Below, one piece after another: positions 55,683 to 64,000 of a stretch of DNA of 64,000 bases. Origin of the DNA: Pseudomonadota bacterium. Its GTDB lineage: Bacteria; Bdellovibrionota; UBA1018; CAIMNF01. The stretch lies in assembly GCA_027491115.1 (NCBI GenBank), contig JAIXWV010000030.1:1-64000 (forward strand). The letters are read 5' to 3'. Made by a program: the position numbers and the translations under genes. Every line of letters starts with the position of its first letter. Position 1 is the stretch's first letter. The notes under the pieces were generated by a model that saw nothing but the letters and a program-made list of their open reading frames with translations, searched no databases and had not been told where the DNA came from.

Positions 55683-56918
55683 TCAATTTAATCGAGAAAC
55701 GAGGCCCCGAACGTCAAATTTTTGATTCAGACGACCCAGTTCAAGAAGGTCTTTGATGAGAGATAAAAGATCGTCTTCTGTGACCGAGCATACCAAAGCG
55801 TATCCGGAGTCGCCCCGCAGCACCTTGCCGCTCGAAACCAGAAACTCAAGGATCGTCTCGAGATATGGAGAGGAAATCGCCAACTCGACTGACAACTCTT
55901 CCAGAGAAGCCGGGGCGCGCCCCTCTTCGAATCGAATGCGCATAGACCGCACCAGACGCTCGAGAACCAACGCCTTCGAAAGCGACGCTTCGGGAAGCAT
56001 ACCCGCCCATGCGCGACTTCCCCTTTCCACCAACAATGAAACCTCTACAGACAGAATGAAAACGACCCAAGAGACATAGATGAAGAATGCAAAGAGAGGA
56101 AGCACCGCAGCCTTACCGTAGGCCGTCTCAGTTCCCATCCTGAAATACACACTGAGGACCACTTGGGCCAAAGTGAAACCCGCCGTGCCGACCAAGGCGC
56201 CCGCTCCCGCCCCCCGCCACGAGACCCGAGTGTTCGGAAAGGACTTCAGCACGATCGCAAACGAGGTCAAAACGACCAGCTCGAGGAACGCTTGCTCGAG
56301 CAAGGCGTTCACTTTTCCCGGCTGGATCCATTCGATGATCCTTGGGATGGAAAGCGTGGCGGCATAAACGATAGGCAACAGCACCATGCAGAAGAAGAAG
56401 TTCCGGACGCGATCCCACCAGGCGCGCTCCTCGCGCACCTCCCAAATCCGGTTCATCAATGACTCAATGTTAAAGAACACGCGGGCCCCGATCCAGAGCA
56501 GGATCCCGACCGCGAAGATTCCGATAGACCCGCTTTTGCGACTCAGGTTGGCGAGATACTGGTCCTTGAACTGGAGGATGAACTGCAGCAGGGTCTTGCG
56601 CTGGTCTTCGGGGATCGCACCCAAGGCGCGCCCGAGAAGACCTTCGAACTCTTGCTGGACCGGGCCCCACTGGGAGAAGAACCCGAGCAGGAGGAACACA
56701 CCGGCCATGAGGGGCATGAATGAGAATAGCGTATAATAGGAGAGCGACTCGGCCCGGATGGCCACGTCGTTCTTGAGCCACTCGAACTGCAGCATCGCCA
56801 TCCAAGTCCTCAAGCGGTGCGCATAGCGAACCCACCGCGAGCCCGATTCTAGTGACAAGCGGTGATGCCGGAGCAGGGCGGCTTGGACGAGGGCCAGGCG
56901 CTGTTCTTTAATTGACAT
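55683..56918 (-). CDS. YihY/BrkB family membrane protein
   Basis: RAESLSYYTLFSFMPLMAGVFLLLGFF, GALVGTAGFTLAQVVLSVYFR, YGKAAVLPLFAFFIYVSWVVFILSVEVSLLVERG. Confidence 0.88.
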   Translation of the reverse strand: MSIKEQRLALVQAALLRHHRLSLESGSRWVRYAHRLRTWMAMLQFEWLKNDVAIRAESLSYYTLFSFMPLMAGVFLLLGFFSQWGPVQQEFEGLLGRALGAIPEDQRKTLLQFILQFKDQYLANLSRKSGSIGIFAVGILLWIGARVFFNIESLMNRIWEVREERAWWDRVRNFFFCMVLLPIVYAATLSIPRIIEWIQPGKVNALLEQAFLELVVLTSFAIVLKSFPNTRVSWRGAGAGALVGTAGFTLAQVVLSVYFRMGTETAYGKAAVLPLFAFFIYVSWVVFILSVEVSLLVERGSRAWAGMLPEASLSKALVLERLVRSMRIRFEEGRAPASLEELSVELAISSPYLETILEFLVSSGKVLRGDSGYALVCSVTEDDLLSLIKDLLELGRLNQKFDVRGLVSRLN

Positions 56919-57005
56919 GATCTCTCCAATATTCCGCCATTTCGCGTGAGATTGCGAGGGCCTTTTCGTTTGCATTTGACTCGGCGCAATGTTAGGACGG
57001 ACCGC

Positions 57006-57851
57006 ATGGAAGTCTTAAAGGTTAATTATGGCACTCCGGATGCGGCCCAACGCTTTTGCGAATCCCTGACCAAGACCGGATTTGCGGTCGTTACCGACCA
57101 CCCCCTCTCTTTCGATCTTGTTCATCGCGTCTACGACCAGTGGGCTCGCTTTTTCAGCTCCCAAGAGAAGCATGAGTACACCTTCAAGCCCGAGCAGCAA
57201 TCTGGCTACTTTCCCTTCCGGTCGGAGAATGCCAAAGACAGCCCAATCAAAGACCTGAAGGAGTTCTTTCACGTCTATCCCCGCTCCCGCCTGCCTGAAT
57301 ACCTGATGGCCGACACCTGGAAGCTTTACAATGAGCTGTGCAAACTGGGCGAAGAGATGCTGAATTGGGTCCAAGTGGCATCGCCCGAGTCCGTCCGGAG
57401 CAAATTCTCGATGCCGCTTTCTGAAATGATCCAGGAGTCCGAGGAAAACCTCCTCCGCGTGATCCACTACCCTCCCCTCCAAGGTACCGAAGAACAGGGG
57501 GCGATCCGGGCCGCCGCCCATGAAGACATCAACTTGATCACCCTGCTTTGTTCGGCCACGGCCGCCGGACTCGAGGTCCAGGATACTGCGGGCAAATGGC
57601 ATGCGGTTCCGTGTGACCCTGGCTCGATCGCCATCAATGCGGGCGACATGCTCCAGCTCGCTTCGGGCGGATATTACAAGTCGACCACGCACAGAGTGGT
57701 GAACCCCATGGGACCCGCCGCCAAGCTTCCGCGCTATTCGATGCCGCTGTTTCTGCACCCGAGATCCGATGTGTTGCTCGGCGAGAACATGACCGCAGGC
57801 CAGTACCTGAAACAGCGCCTGCTCGAAATCGGCCTCCTCAAGAAGGCCTGA
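57006..57851 (+). CDS. Isopenicillin N synthase-like 2OG-Fe(II) dioxygenase
   Basis: AAHEDINLITLLCSATAAGLEVQDTAGKWHAVPCDPGSIAINAGDMLQLASGGYYKSTTHRV. Confidence 0.9.
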   Translation: MEVLKVNYGTPDAAQRFCESLTKTGFAVVTDHPLSFDLVHRVYDQWARFFSSQEKHEYTFKPEQQSGYFPFRSENAKDSPIKDLKEFFHVYPRSRLPEYLMADTWKLYNELCKLGEEMLNWVQVASPESVRSKFSMPLSEMIQESEENLLRVIHYPPLQGTEEQGAIRAAAHEDINLITLLCSATAAGLEVQDTAGKWHAVPCDPGSIAINAGDMLQLASGGYYKSTTHRVVNPMGPAAKLPRYSMPLFLHPRSDVLLGENMTAGQYLKQRLLEIGLLKKA

Positions 57852-58488
57852 ACCGTTCCCCGAACAATAAACTTCCGACCCGGACCACGGTCGCTCCCTC
57901 GCGAATTGCTGTATCGAAGTCGCCGGACATCCCCATGGACAGACCCATGCCCAGAGTGGTGCCATGTTCGCGCGAAAGCTTTACCATGCGCCTGAAGGCG
58001 GAGACAGGATCGCGCTCGGGATCAGGAATGCACATCAACCCGAGCCCCCGGACAGATGGGCAGGCACGCAGAACCTCGTGCAATTCCCCCAGCCCTCCGG
58101 GTGAGAACCCTCCCTTGCTCTGCTCTTCATCGATATTCACCTGGAAATAGACCCCGATGACTTTTCCGGCCTCCATGGCCCTTCGATCGATCTCCCGGAG
58201 AAGTCGCACCGAATCGACCGAGTGGATCACGGCTACAGCCGGAATCAATGCCTTCACTTTGTTGGTCTGCAAGCGACCGATGAAATGGAACTCGATTCCG
58301 GGCAGTCGCTCGTGCAACGCTTGCCACTTGCCCAGGAGTTCCTGGACATAGTTCTCTCCGAAGATCCGTTGGCCCTCACGATAGAGCGCTTCGATCTTTT
58401 CGGCACTCTGCTGCTTGCTGACCGCGACGAGCGTCACCCCGGGGCCGATCCGCTGCAACAGTGCCTCGAGTCCGATCACCCCCGCCAC
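57838..58488 (-). CDS. YggS family PLP homeostasis protein
   Basis: LVAVSKQQSAEKIEALYREGQRIFGENYVQEL, FHFIGRLQTNKVKALIP, LSMGMSGDFDTAIREGATVVRVGSLLFGER. Confidence 0.95.
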   Translation of the reverse strand: MAGVIGLEALLQRIGPGVTLVAVSKQQSAEKIEALYREGQRIFGENYVQELLGKWQALHERLPGIEFHFIGRLQTNKVKALIPAVAVIHSVDSVRLLREIDRRAMEAGKVIGVYFQVNIDEEQSKGGFSPGGLGELHEVLRACPSVRGLGLMCIPDPERDPVSAFRRMVKLSREHGTTLGMGLSMGMSGDFDTAIREGATVVRVGSLLFGERFRPS

Positions 58489-59075
58489 CCGAAAAGCCTC
58501 AAGTCACGCGTCACTTCGGTGATCGGAAGCCCCACCACGTTGGTGTAGCTTCCACTAATCTGCTCGATGAGGGCCATTCCGAAACCTTGGGCTGCATAAG
58601 CCCCAGCTTTGTCGAGACTCTCGCCCCGGCCGACATAATCGCGGATTTCCCGTGCTGTCATTTCGCGGATTCGCACCCGAGTCCTCACCCTTCTGGAAAG
58701 AATTCGCTGTACGACTCCTTTGCGCATTTCGACAAGGGAGTATCCCGTAAAGACAAAGTGATCCTTCCCAGCCAGAGCGGTGACCATCTTCCGGGCCTCG
58801 GCCACATTTCGTGGCTTACCGAGATTCCGTCCCGACGGATCCACAACCGTGGTGTCGGCAGAAAGGATGATGGAGGAGACGGTGTCGCCGGACAATCCCC
58901 GGGCGGCGGCCAATGCCTTCATGAGCGCCAGGCGCTTCACCATGCTCTGTGGAGTCTCGCGAGGGAGAGGCGTTTCGTCCACTTCTGGAATCAGGATATC
59001 GAACGGAATTCCTGCCATTTCGAGAAGTTCTTTACGCCTGGGTGAGCCCGATGCGAGCACGATCTTTTTATTCAT
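58476..59075 (-). CDS. maf: Maf-like nucleotide pyrophosphatase
   Basis: IVLASGSPRRKELLEMAGI, SADTTVV, DKAGAYAAQGFGMALIEQISGSYTNVVGLPI. Confidence 0.95.
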   Translation of the reverse strand: MNKKIVLASGSPRRKELLEMAGIPFDILIPEVDETPLPRETPQSMVKRLALMKALAAARGLSGDTVSSIILSADTTVVDPSGRNLGKPRNVAEARKMVTALAGKDHFVFTGYSLVEMRKGVVQRILSRRVRTRVRIREMTAREIRDYVGRGESLDKAGAYAAQGFGMALIEQISGSYTNVVGLPITEVTRDLRLFGWRG

Positions 59076-60045
59076 GGAATTTCGCCTGGAAGAAATGAAA
59101 CTGGTTCTTGAACGATCGGTAATTGTCGAAGGCGCGGTAAATCAGGGTCACTTTGGTCTGCTTTCGTGCTGCGCACTCGTAGATCAAAGTTGCCCCACCC
59201 TGAAAAATGGTGGCGAGCCCAAGCCCTGCGCCAGCCTGGCCTTGCTTCACGGTGTAGTCGCTATCTTTGTAATTGATCGAAACATGATGAAGCAACCGAG
59301 CCCGATCGAGCGAACCCCACTGATCCACCACACTGACCCCCACATAGTGTCCGTCGAAACCGATCTTCATCAATGAGACTTCCCGATCCGACAAAGCTCT
59401 CGACTGGTTCCGCTCTGTGGCCGTGTAAACCGGACGGCCGAAATTGTCGGTGGGCGCATCGAAGATCGCATTCATCAGGACTTCGTCGACCGAGTTGGCG
59501 ATGATGTTCGCGATCCTGGGAGGAATCTTCCCCTGCATGAGGTACTGCCGGACCGCCTCTGCCACCTCTTGCTTCTGTTCAGAATGCTCGATCTTCAGAT
59601 ACTGGACCCCTCCGCGTTCACCCAGAAAGTCCTCAAGATCCTTCGAATTATTGACAGCGCCAGCCTTCAGGTACCTGGCGTAGAAGCGCGCGGCCTCTTC
59701 GTGTTCTTGGGTGGGGCGCTGGACGAAATTTGCGAATAACGGGCTTGTCGTGAGCTCTCGATTCTCCGCAAGAGTTCGGTCGCTCAGGAAGTGAAACAAC
59801 CCCGCCGGCAACTGATCTCCACCAAGAAGACCGAACTTGGCCTGAAGTGCGGACTCAAATTCGCGCAGACGCCCCGGGGCATCGACGTCGATGAACACTC
59901 CGTCACACGCCTGCGCTGAAATGACACCGACTGCCGCGTTAACCTCCGGCACCGTTTGAACGGTAGCGCCATTGTAGGCAGCAATCTCAGCGAGGAATGA
60001 GGGATCCTCCGGGTGATCAGAAATCAGGAGGAAGGTTGCGGCCAT
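59068..60045 (-). CDS. Receiver-like N-terminus plus GHKL (HATPase_c) domain protein
   Basis: IIANSVDEVLMNAIFDAP (N-box), VGVSVVDQWGSL (G1), GQAGAGLGLATIFQGGATLIYE (G2). Confidence 0.65.
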   Translation of the reverse strand: MAATFLLISDHPEDPSFLAEIAAYNGATVQTVPEVNAAVGVISAQACDGVFIDVDAPGRLREFESALQAKFGLLGGDQLPAGLFHFLSDRTLAENRELTTSPLFANFVQRPTQEHEEAARFYARYLKAGAVNNSKDLEDFLGERGGVQYLKIEHSEQKQEVAEAVRQYLMQGKIPPRIANIIANSVDEVLMNAIFDAPTDNFGRPVYTATERNQSRALSDREVSLMKIGFDGHYVGVSVVDQWGSLDRARLLHHVSINYKDSDYTVKQGQAGAGLGLATIFQGGATLIYECAARKQTKVTLIYRAFDNYRSFKNQFHFFQAKFHE

Positions 60046-60048
60046 TCC

Positions 60049-60513
60049 TCAATCCTCCAAGAAATAGAAATACTCTTCGGGATCGTCATCGAATTGGGCG
60101 CCGCAATTGGGGCGTTCGCACTTTGCCTTCGGAACTTGCAGATTGGAGGCTTTCAGCTCGGCAGTGTTGCAGCAAGCGACGAACTCGTTCTGACAGGCCA
60201 CGCAAGAAAACGGAAGCAGGATGGAGACCACCTCTCCACCACATGCAAAATTGGAAATCATGTTGAGCTGCTCGATCACGGAATAGGAGCACTCAATGAA
60301 TCGAAAACGCACACCCTGGCTCTTCAGCGACTGGAAGTACTTCATCCAGGTCTTCACTCCAACGGAGTTGATCCGTGTGATGCCGCGACACTTGACGGTG
60401 AGCACCCCGTCGACAGCGCCGATCAACTGCTCGAAGTTGACGCTCTCCTCAATGGTGCCGCTCAACTCGACCAGCGGGCCCTCTTTCGTTTGCTGTTTGC
60501 GGATCGTTAGCAT
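60049..60513 (-). CDS. STAS-like domain protein with Cys-rich C-terminus
   Basis: MLTIRKQQTKEGPLVELSGTIEESVNFEQLI..LTVKCRGITRINSVGVKTWMKYFQSL; CVACQNEF...CERPNC. Confidence 0.65.
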   Translation of the reverse strand: MLTIRKQQTKEGPLVELSGTIEESVNFEQLIGAVDGVLTVKCRGITRINSVGVKTWMKYFQSLKSQGVRFRFIECSYSVIEQLNMISNFACGGEVVSILLPFSCVACQNEFVACCNTAELKASNLQVPKAKCERPNCGAQFDDDPEEYFYFLED

Positions 60514-60532
60514 AGTCTTGATTCTATCCGGA

Positions 60533-61417
60533 ATGAAAGCGATCACCATAATCCTTTTTGGATGCCTGATTATTCTATCTTCTTGTGCAACAGGCCGGAT
60601 CAATCCGTTCTTGAGTCAATCGGCTGACACAGACCCGTCATCCAAGCTCGACAAGAAAATCGACAAAAAGACCGAGAAGCTGCTCGCGAAGCTCTGGGCT
60701 GAGCGACACGAAAGCGCCTCGCTCTCCCGATTCATCGAAACAGCCAAACCCATCACCCGGAGTCCGGCTGACTCTCGCGACCGGTGGTTGAAGCTTGCCC
60801 GCGCCGAGTACTTGATGGCGGAGTTTCAAGCCGATTCAAGTGTCGAACGTTTGCGGCTGTACTTGTCTGCCGCGCACCGTGCGGAAGCCGCTCTTCATCT
60901 CAACACCTCCTACCGGGACGCCGTGAGCCGGCCACGTGCGGCACCTGAAGACGGTCTCGCCTCCATCGAGCGCCCGGACCTGGAAGCAGCTCATTGGTTT
61001 GCGGAAAGCCTCTATCGCTGGTCGGTGGAATCCGGTCCGGAGCGCGAGCTCAAGCATCGGCGAACGGTGAATTCGTTTTTCAATCATATAGACAAGCTCG
61101 ATCCCGGATTCAATCACGGTGCGGCCGATCGACATTTTGCGATTGAGCACGCTCGATCCCGGGACGGAGACCCTGAAGCCTGGAAGCGCAGTCGCGCCCG
61201 CTTCGAGTCCGCCCTCCGACAACACGGCGGATACTTCGCCAATTCCGTGGCCTACGCCCGTTACTTTGCCCGCCCCACGGGTGACGAGACGCTTTTCAAA
61301 AAACTCCTCGAACAGGTTCTCAAGGATTCTCCGACAAAAATTCCGGGCTCGATCCCTGAACAGATTTTAGAACAAAAACGGGCCAAGGCCCTGTCAACCC
61401 CCAAGAAGGCACCATGA
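60533..61417 (+). CDS. Lipoprotein, TRAP transporter TatT-like
   Basis: MKAITIILFGCLIILSSC lipobox; AALRQHGGYFANSVAYARYFARPTGDETLFKKLLEQVL. Confidence 0.7.
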   Translation: MKAITIILFGCLIILSSCATGRINPFLSQSADTDPSSKLDKKIDKKTEKLLAKLWAERHESASLSRFIETAKPITRSPADSRDRWLKLARAEYLMAEFQADSSVERLRLYLSAAHRAEAALHLNTSYRDAVSRPRAAPEDGLASIERPDLEAAHWFAESLYRWSVESGPERELKHRRTVNSFFNHIDKLDPGFNHGAADRHFAIEHARSRDGDPEAWKRSRARFESALRQHGGYFANSVAYARYFARPTGDETLFKKLLEQVLKDSPTKIPGSIPEQILEQKRAKALSTPKKAP

Positions 61418-64000
61418 CCCTCACGCACAAACCCGAAGAACACAAACTATCCAATGGCATTCCCGTCATTTTCCAACACCTCGACGGCCATGTCGGCACC
61501 TTCCACTGGTGGAACCTGACCGGAAGTACCGACGAGGTGGGCCCCGAAGCGGGGTTCGCGCATTTTCTTGAACACATGCTGTTCAAGGATGCGGGGGCCA
61601 AAGAAGCGGGGACGGCATCCAGCGGGCAAACCGCGCGCTTGATCGAATCCCTCGGCGGAGAGATCAACGCCTACACCACGTTCGACCAAACGGTCTATCA
61701 CGTGACGTGCTCGGAACAGTACTGGGAGAAGGTGATCGACCATTTCGGAGTCATGGCGGCGCCCCAGCGCTTCCTTGCGGAGGACTTCAAGCGGGAGCGG
61801 GAGGTGATCCTCGAGGAGCTTCGCAGGGGACAGGACTCTCCCGACCGACAACTCTACGAGGATCTGTTCGGACTGACCTACAAGAAACACCCCTACGGTC
61901 GCCCGGTGATCGGCTACGAGAAAACACTGAAACAGGCGAAGGTCGGGGATCTCGAACGCTACTATCGCAAGCACTATGTCTCCTCGAGAATGGGCCTCGT
62001 TCTCGTCGGTCCGATCGAGGATGCAAAAGGCGAAAGGAAGAAGCGCTTGCTCCGCGTTCTCGAGAAGCGTTTCGGCAAGCGTGTGATCCCCGAGCGCAAA
62101 GCGGCCCCCCGGTCGCTTCCCGCTGAAAAGCCCGTGCAAGGCTTGAAAACCAAAGCCCGGCACTTCGACATCCAGACTCCCGAACTCGCCATTTCGTTCC
62201 GGATTCCGGAACTCACCCACCCGGACGCTCCCCTGCTTGAAGTCCTTTCCGGAATTCTCGGAACCGGAGAGTCCTCGCGTCTTTACCGCCGCTTGTTTTA
62301 TGATCGCTCCCTGGTGACCGACATCAGCGCGAGCGTTTACATTCCGAAAGATCCGGGGATGTTCCTGATTTCGGCGGAGCTGAAAGAGACCCGCGACCTC
62401 GACACGGTCCTCGGTGAAGTGGTTTCCGAGATCCGCAAGATCATCGAAGACGGAGTGGACCAGGAAGAGATCAATCGTGTGATCGCCCTCATCGAGAGCG
62501 AAAAACTCTACGCCACCCAGACCGTCGACGGCCTTGCCGGCAGGCTAGGACTCCTGAGATTCTCGCTCGGTGACCTGCGCTTCGACTCCGAGTATCTCGA
62601 TCAGATCAAGAGTGTGAATGCTTCGACCCTCAAGCGTCTTGCAAGAGAGTACCTCACCCCTGAGAGAATGAGTCTCGTTCTGTTTCAACCGGAAGCGGAA
62701 CCCTTGCTGGACCTGGCAAGTGTCGCAAAGACAGTTGCTCCCCTTCAATCCGCGCCAACTCCGGTGCGGGCCAAGGTTTCGAAGAAAAAGCCGGGCGAAC
62801 CCGAAATCTTCACGACATCTTCGGGCTTGAAGGTGGCCTATCTGGAACGCCCTGGAACTCCGGTGTTTTCAATCTATGCAGCCGCTTTCGGCGGATCCCG
62901 ATCTGAAATTGGCCTCGGTGAACAGTACTGGGGTGCGAGCCACCTGATCTCTCAGACTTGGGCGAAAGGAACTCCGGAACTCGACTCCCGCAAGTTGAGT
63001 GCCCTGATTGAAGGGTGTGCTGCCTCTCTCGACGGGTTCTCGGGCCGAAACACGATCGGACTCCAGTCGACCGGCCTGATCCGGGACTGGGATCGACTCT
63101 CTTCCCTTTTCTCAGATGTGTTTTTCAATCCGGCTTTTTCGGATGATGAACTCGCTCATGCCAAACGAGTCACCCAAGACATGATTCGCTCAATCCCCAA
63201 TCACTCCTCACAAGTGTGCTCGAAGCTTTTCATGGAGAATCTGTTTGGAGATCACCCCTATGCGCGCACTCCCCTCGGAACCGAGGAGCAAGTGGAGAGG
63301 ATCAGCTCGGCCGACCTGCACCACCTTCATCAGACCTTCATCCATCCGGGCAATCTCTCTCTTGCCGTAGTGGGCGGTGTCTCGCGGCACGCCGTTGAGG
63401 AGTGGCTCGGTCGCTTTGAGGAAAGGCTGTCCAAGCAGAAAAGTCGCTTTGTACAAGAACGTCTCCCCGCCATACCGACACTGCCCGCCCCACGCTGGGC
63501 CGCATCCCGCTTTGACCGCGAGCAGACGCACATCTTGATCGGCGGGACGGGTCTCTCCATGTTCGACCCCGAGCGCCACGCTCTTCGCATTCTTCAAAAC
63601 ATCCTTGGAGGACAGAGTGGACGCCTGTTCATCGAGCTCCGTGAAAAGCGCTCGATGGCTTACTCGGTCGCCCCCACCAGCATGGAGGGGATCGAAACCG
63701 GATATGTGGGGACTTACATCGCTTGCGCCCCGACCAAAAAAGACGAGGCCATCGCGGAAATCAGGAAGGTGATCGAGACCCTCGTGAAGAAAGGCCCCAC
63801 TCCAGCAGAACTCGATCGCGCCAAGAATTATTTCTTGGGCCAACAAGCCATGAGTCTGCAGAGCACCTGGTCCTTGGCCGCAGGGTACGGACTCGAACTC
63901 CTGTACCGGGGCAGCCTCACATCGGATGCCGAGGTGAAAAAGCGGATTCTTTCCGTCACCTCAGCCCAAGTTCGGGCGATCGCCAAGCGTCTCTTGCTGG
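61414..64000 (+). CDS. M16 family (insulinase-like) zinc metallopeptidase, two-domain, truncated by window end
   Basis: HxxEH motif FAHFLEHMLF; REVILEELRRGQDSPDRQLYEDLFGLTYKKHPYGRPVIG; second domain ILQNILGGQSGRLFIELREKRSMAYSV; ATGA overlap with upstream gene. Confidence 0.92.
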   Translation, partial: MTLTHKPEEHKLSNGIPVIFQHLDGHVGTFHWWNLTGSTDEVGPEAGFAHFLEHMLFKDAGAKEAGTASSGQTARLIESLGGEINAYTTFDQTVYHVTCSEQYWEKVIDHFGVMAAPQRFLAEDFKREREVILEELRRGQDSPDRQLYEDLFGLTYKKHPYGRPVIGYEKTLKQAKVGDLERYYRKHYVSSRMGLVLVGPIEDAKGERKKRLLRVLEKRFGKRVIPERKAAPRSLPAEKPVQGLKTKARHFDIQTPELAISFRIPELTHPDAPLLEVLSGILGTGESSRLYRRLFYDRSLVTDISASVYIPKDPGMFLISAELKETRDLDTVLGEVVSEIRKIIEDGVDQEEINRVIALIESEKLYATQTVDGLAGRLGLLRFSLGDLRFDSEYLDQIKSVNASTLKRLAREYLTPERMSLVLFQPEAEPLLDLASVAKTVAPLQSAPTPVRAKVSKKKPGEPEIFTTSSGLKVAYLERPGTPVFSIYAAAFGGSRSEIGLGEQYWGASHLISQTWAKGTPELDSRKLSALIEGCAASLDGFSGRNTIGLQSTGLIRDWDRLSSLFSDVFFNPAFSDDELAHAKRVTQDMIRSIPNHSSQVCSKLFMENLFGDHPYARTPLGTEEQVERISSADLHHLHQTFIHPGNLSLAVVGGVSRHAVEEWLGRFEERLSKQKSRFVQERLPAIPTLPAPRWAASRFDREQTHILIGGTGLSMFDPERHALRILQNILGGQSGRLFIELREKRSMAYSVAPTSMEGIETGYVGTYIACAPTKKDEAIAEIRKVIETLVKKGPTPAELDRAKNYFLGQQAMSLQSTWSLAAGYGLELLYRGSLTSDAEVKKRILSVTSAQVRAIAKRLLL

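Overview
This is a gene-dense, moderately GC-rich bacterial chromosome window. Gene content and lipoprotein/motility style suggest a Bdellovibrio-like lineage; that is inference, since no rRNA marker is present. About 65 protein genes are supportable, mostly housekeeping: trmFO, xerC-like, ychF, pth, prs, leuS, rnj, udk, rsmE, hldE C-terminal-like, glutamine synthetase III, pckG, dacB, yggS, maf. There are two complete tRNAs, Ser(UGA) and Asn(GUU), and a probable third tRNA 3' end at the left edge. No CRISPR, transposase or prophage was seen. The most interesting locus is 15.7-22.5 kb. It encodes a MotA/MotB stator pair, a membrane-anchored protein with duplicated periplasmic modules and a FliG-C-like cytoplasmic end, a TPR lipoprotein, a predicted outer-membrane barrel, a 61-aa membrane protein, and a divergent lipoprotein behind a FliA-like promoter. 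No other flagellar genes are in the window, so this is a candidate non-canonical ion-driven motor. Other highlights: a highly structured putative minus-strand RNA (about 49171-49345) next to a 74-aa Cys-rich protein with a FliA-like promoter; a 14-repeat Cys-paired RCC1 lipoprotein; an inverted duplication between convergent tRNA-Ser ends; a STAS/HATPase pair; and a DksA pair with and without the full Zn cysteine set. All assignments come from reading the sequence by eye; no searches were run.
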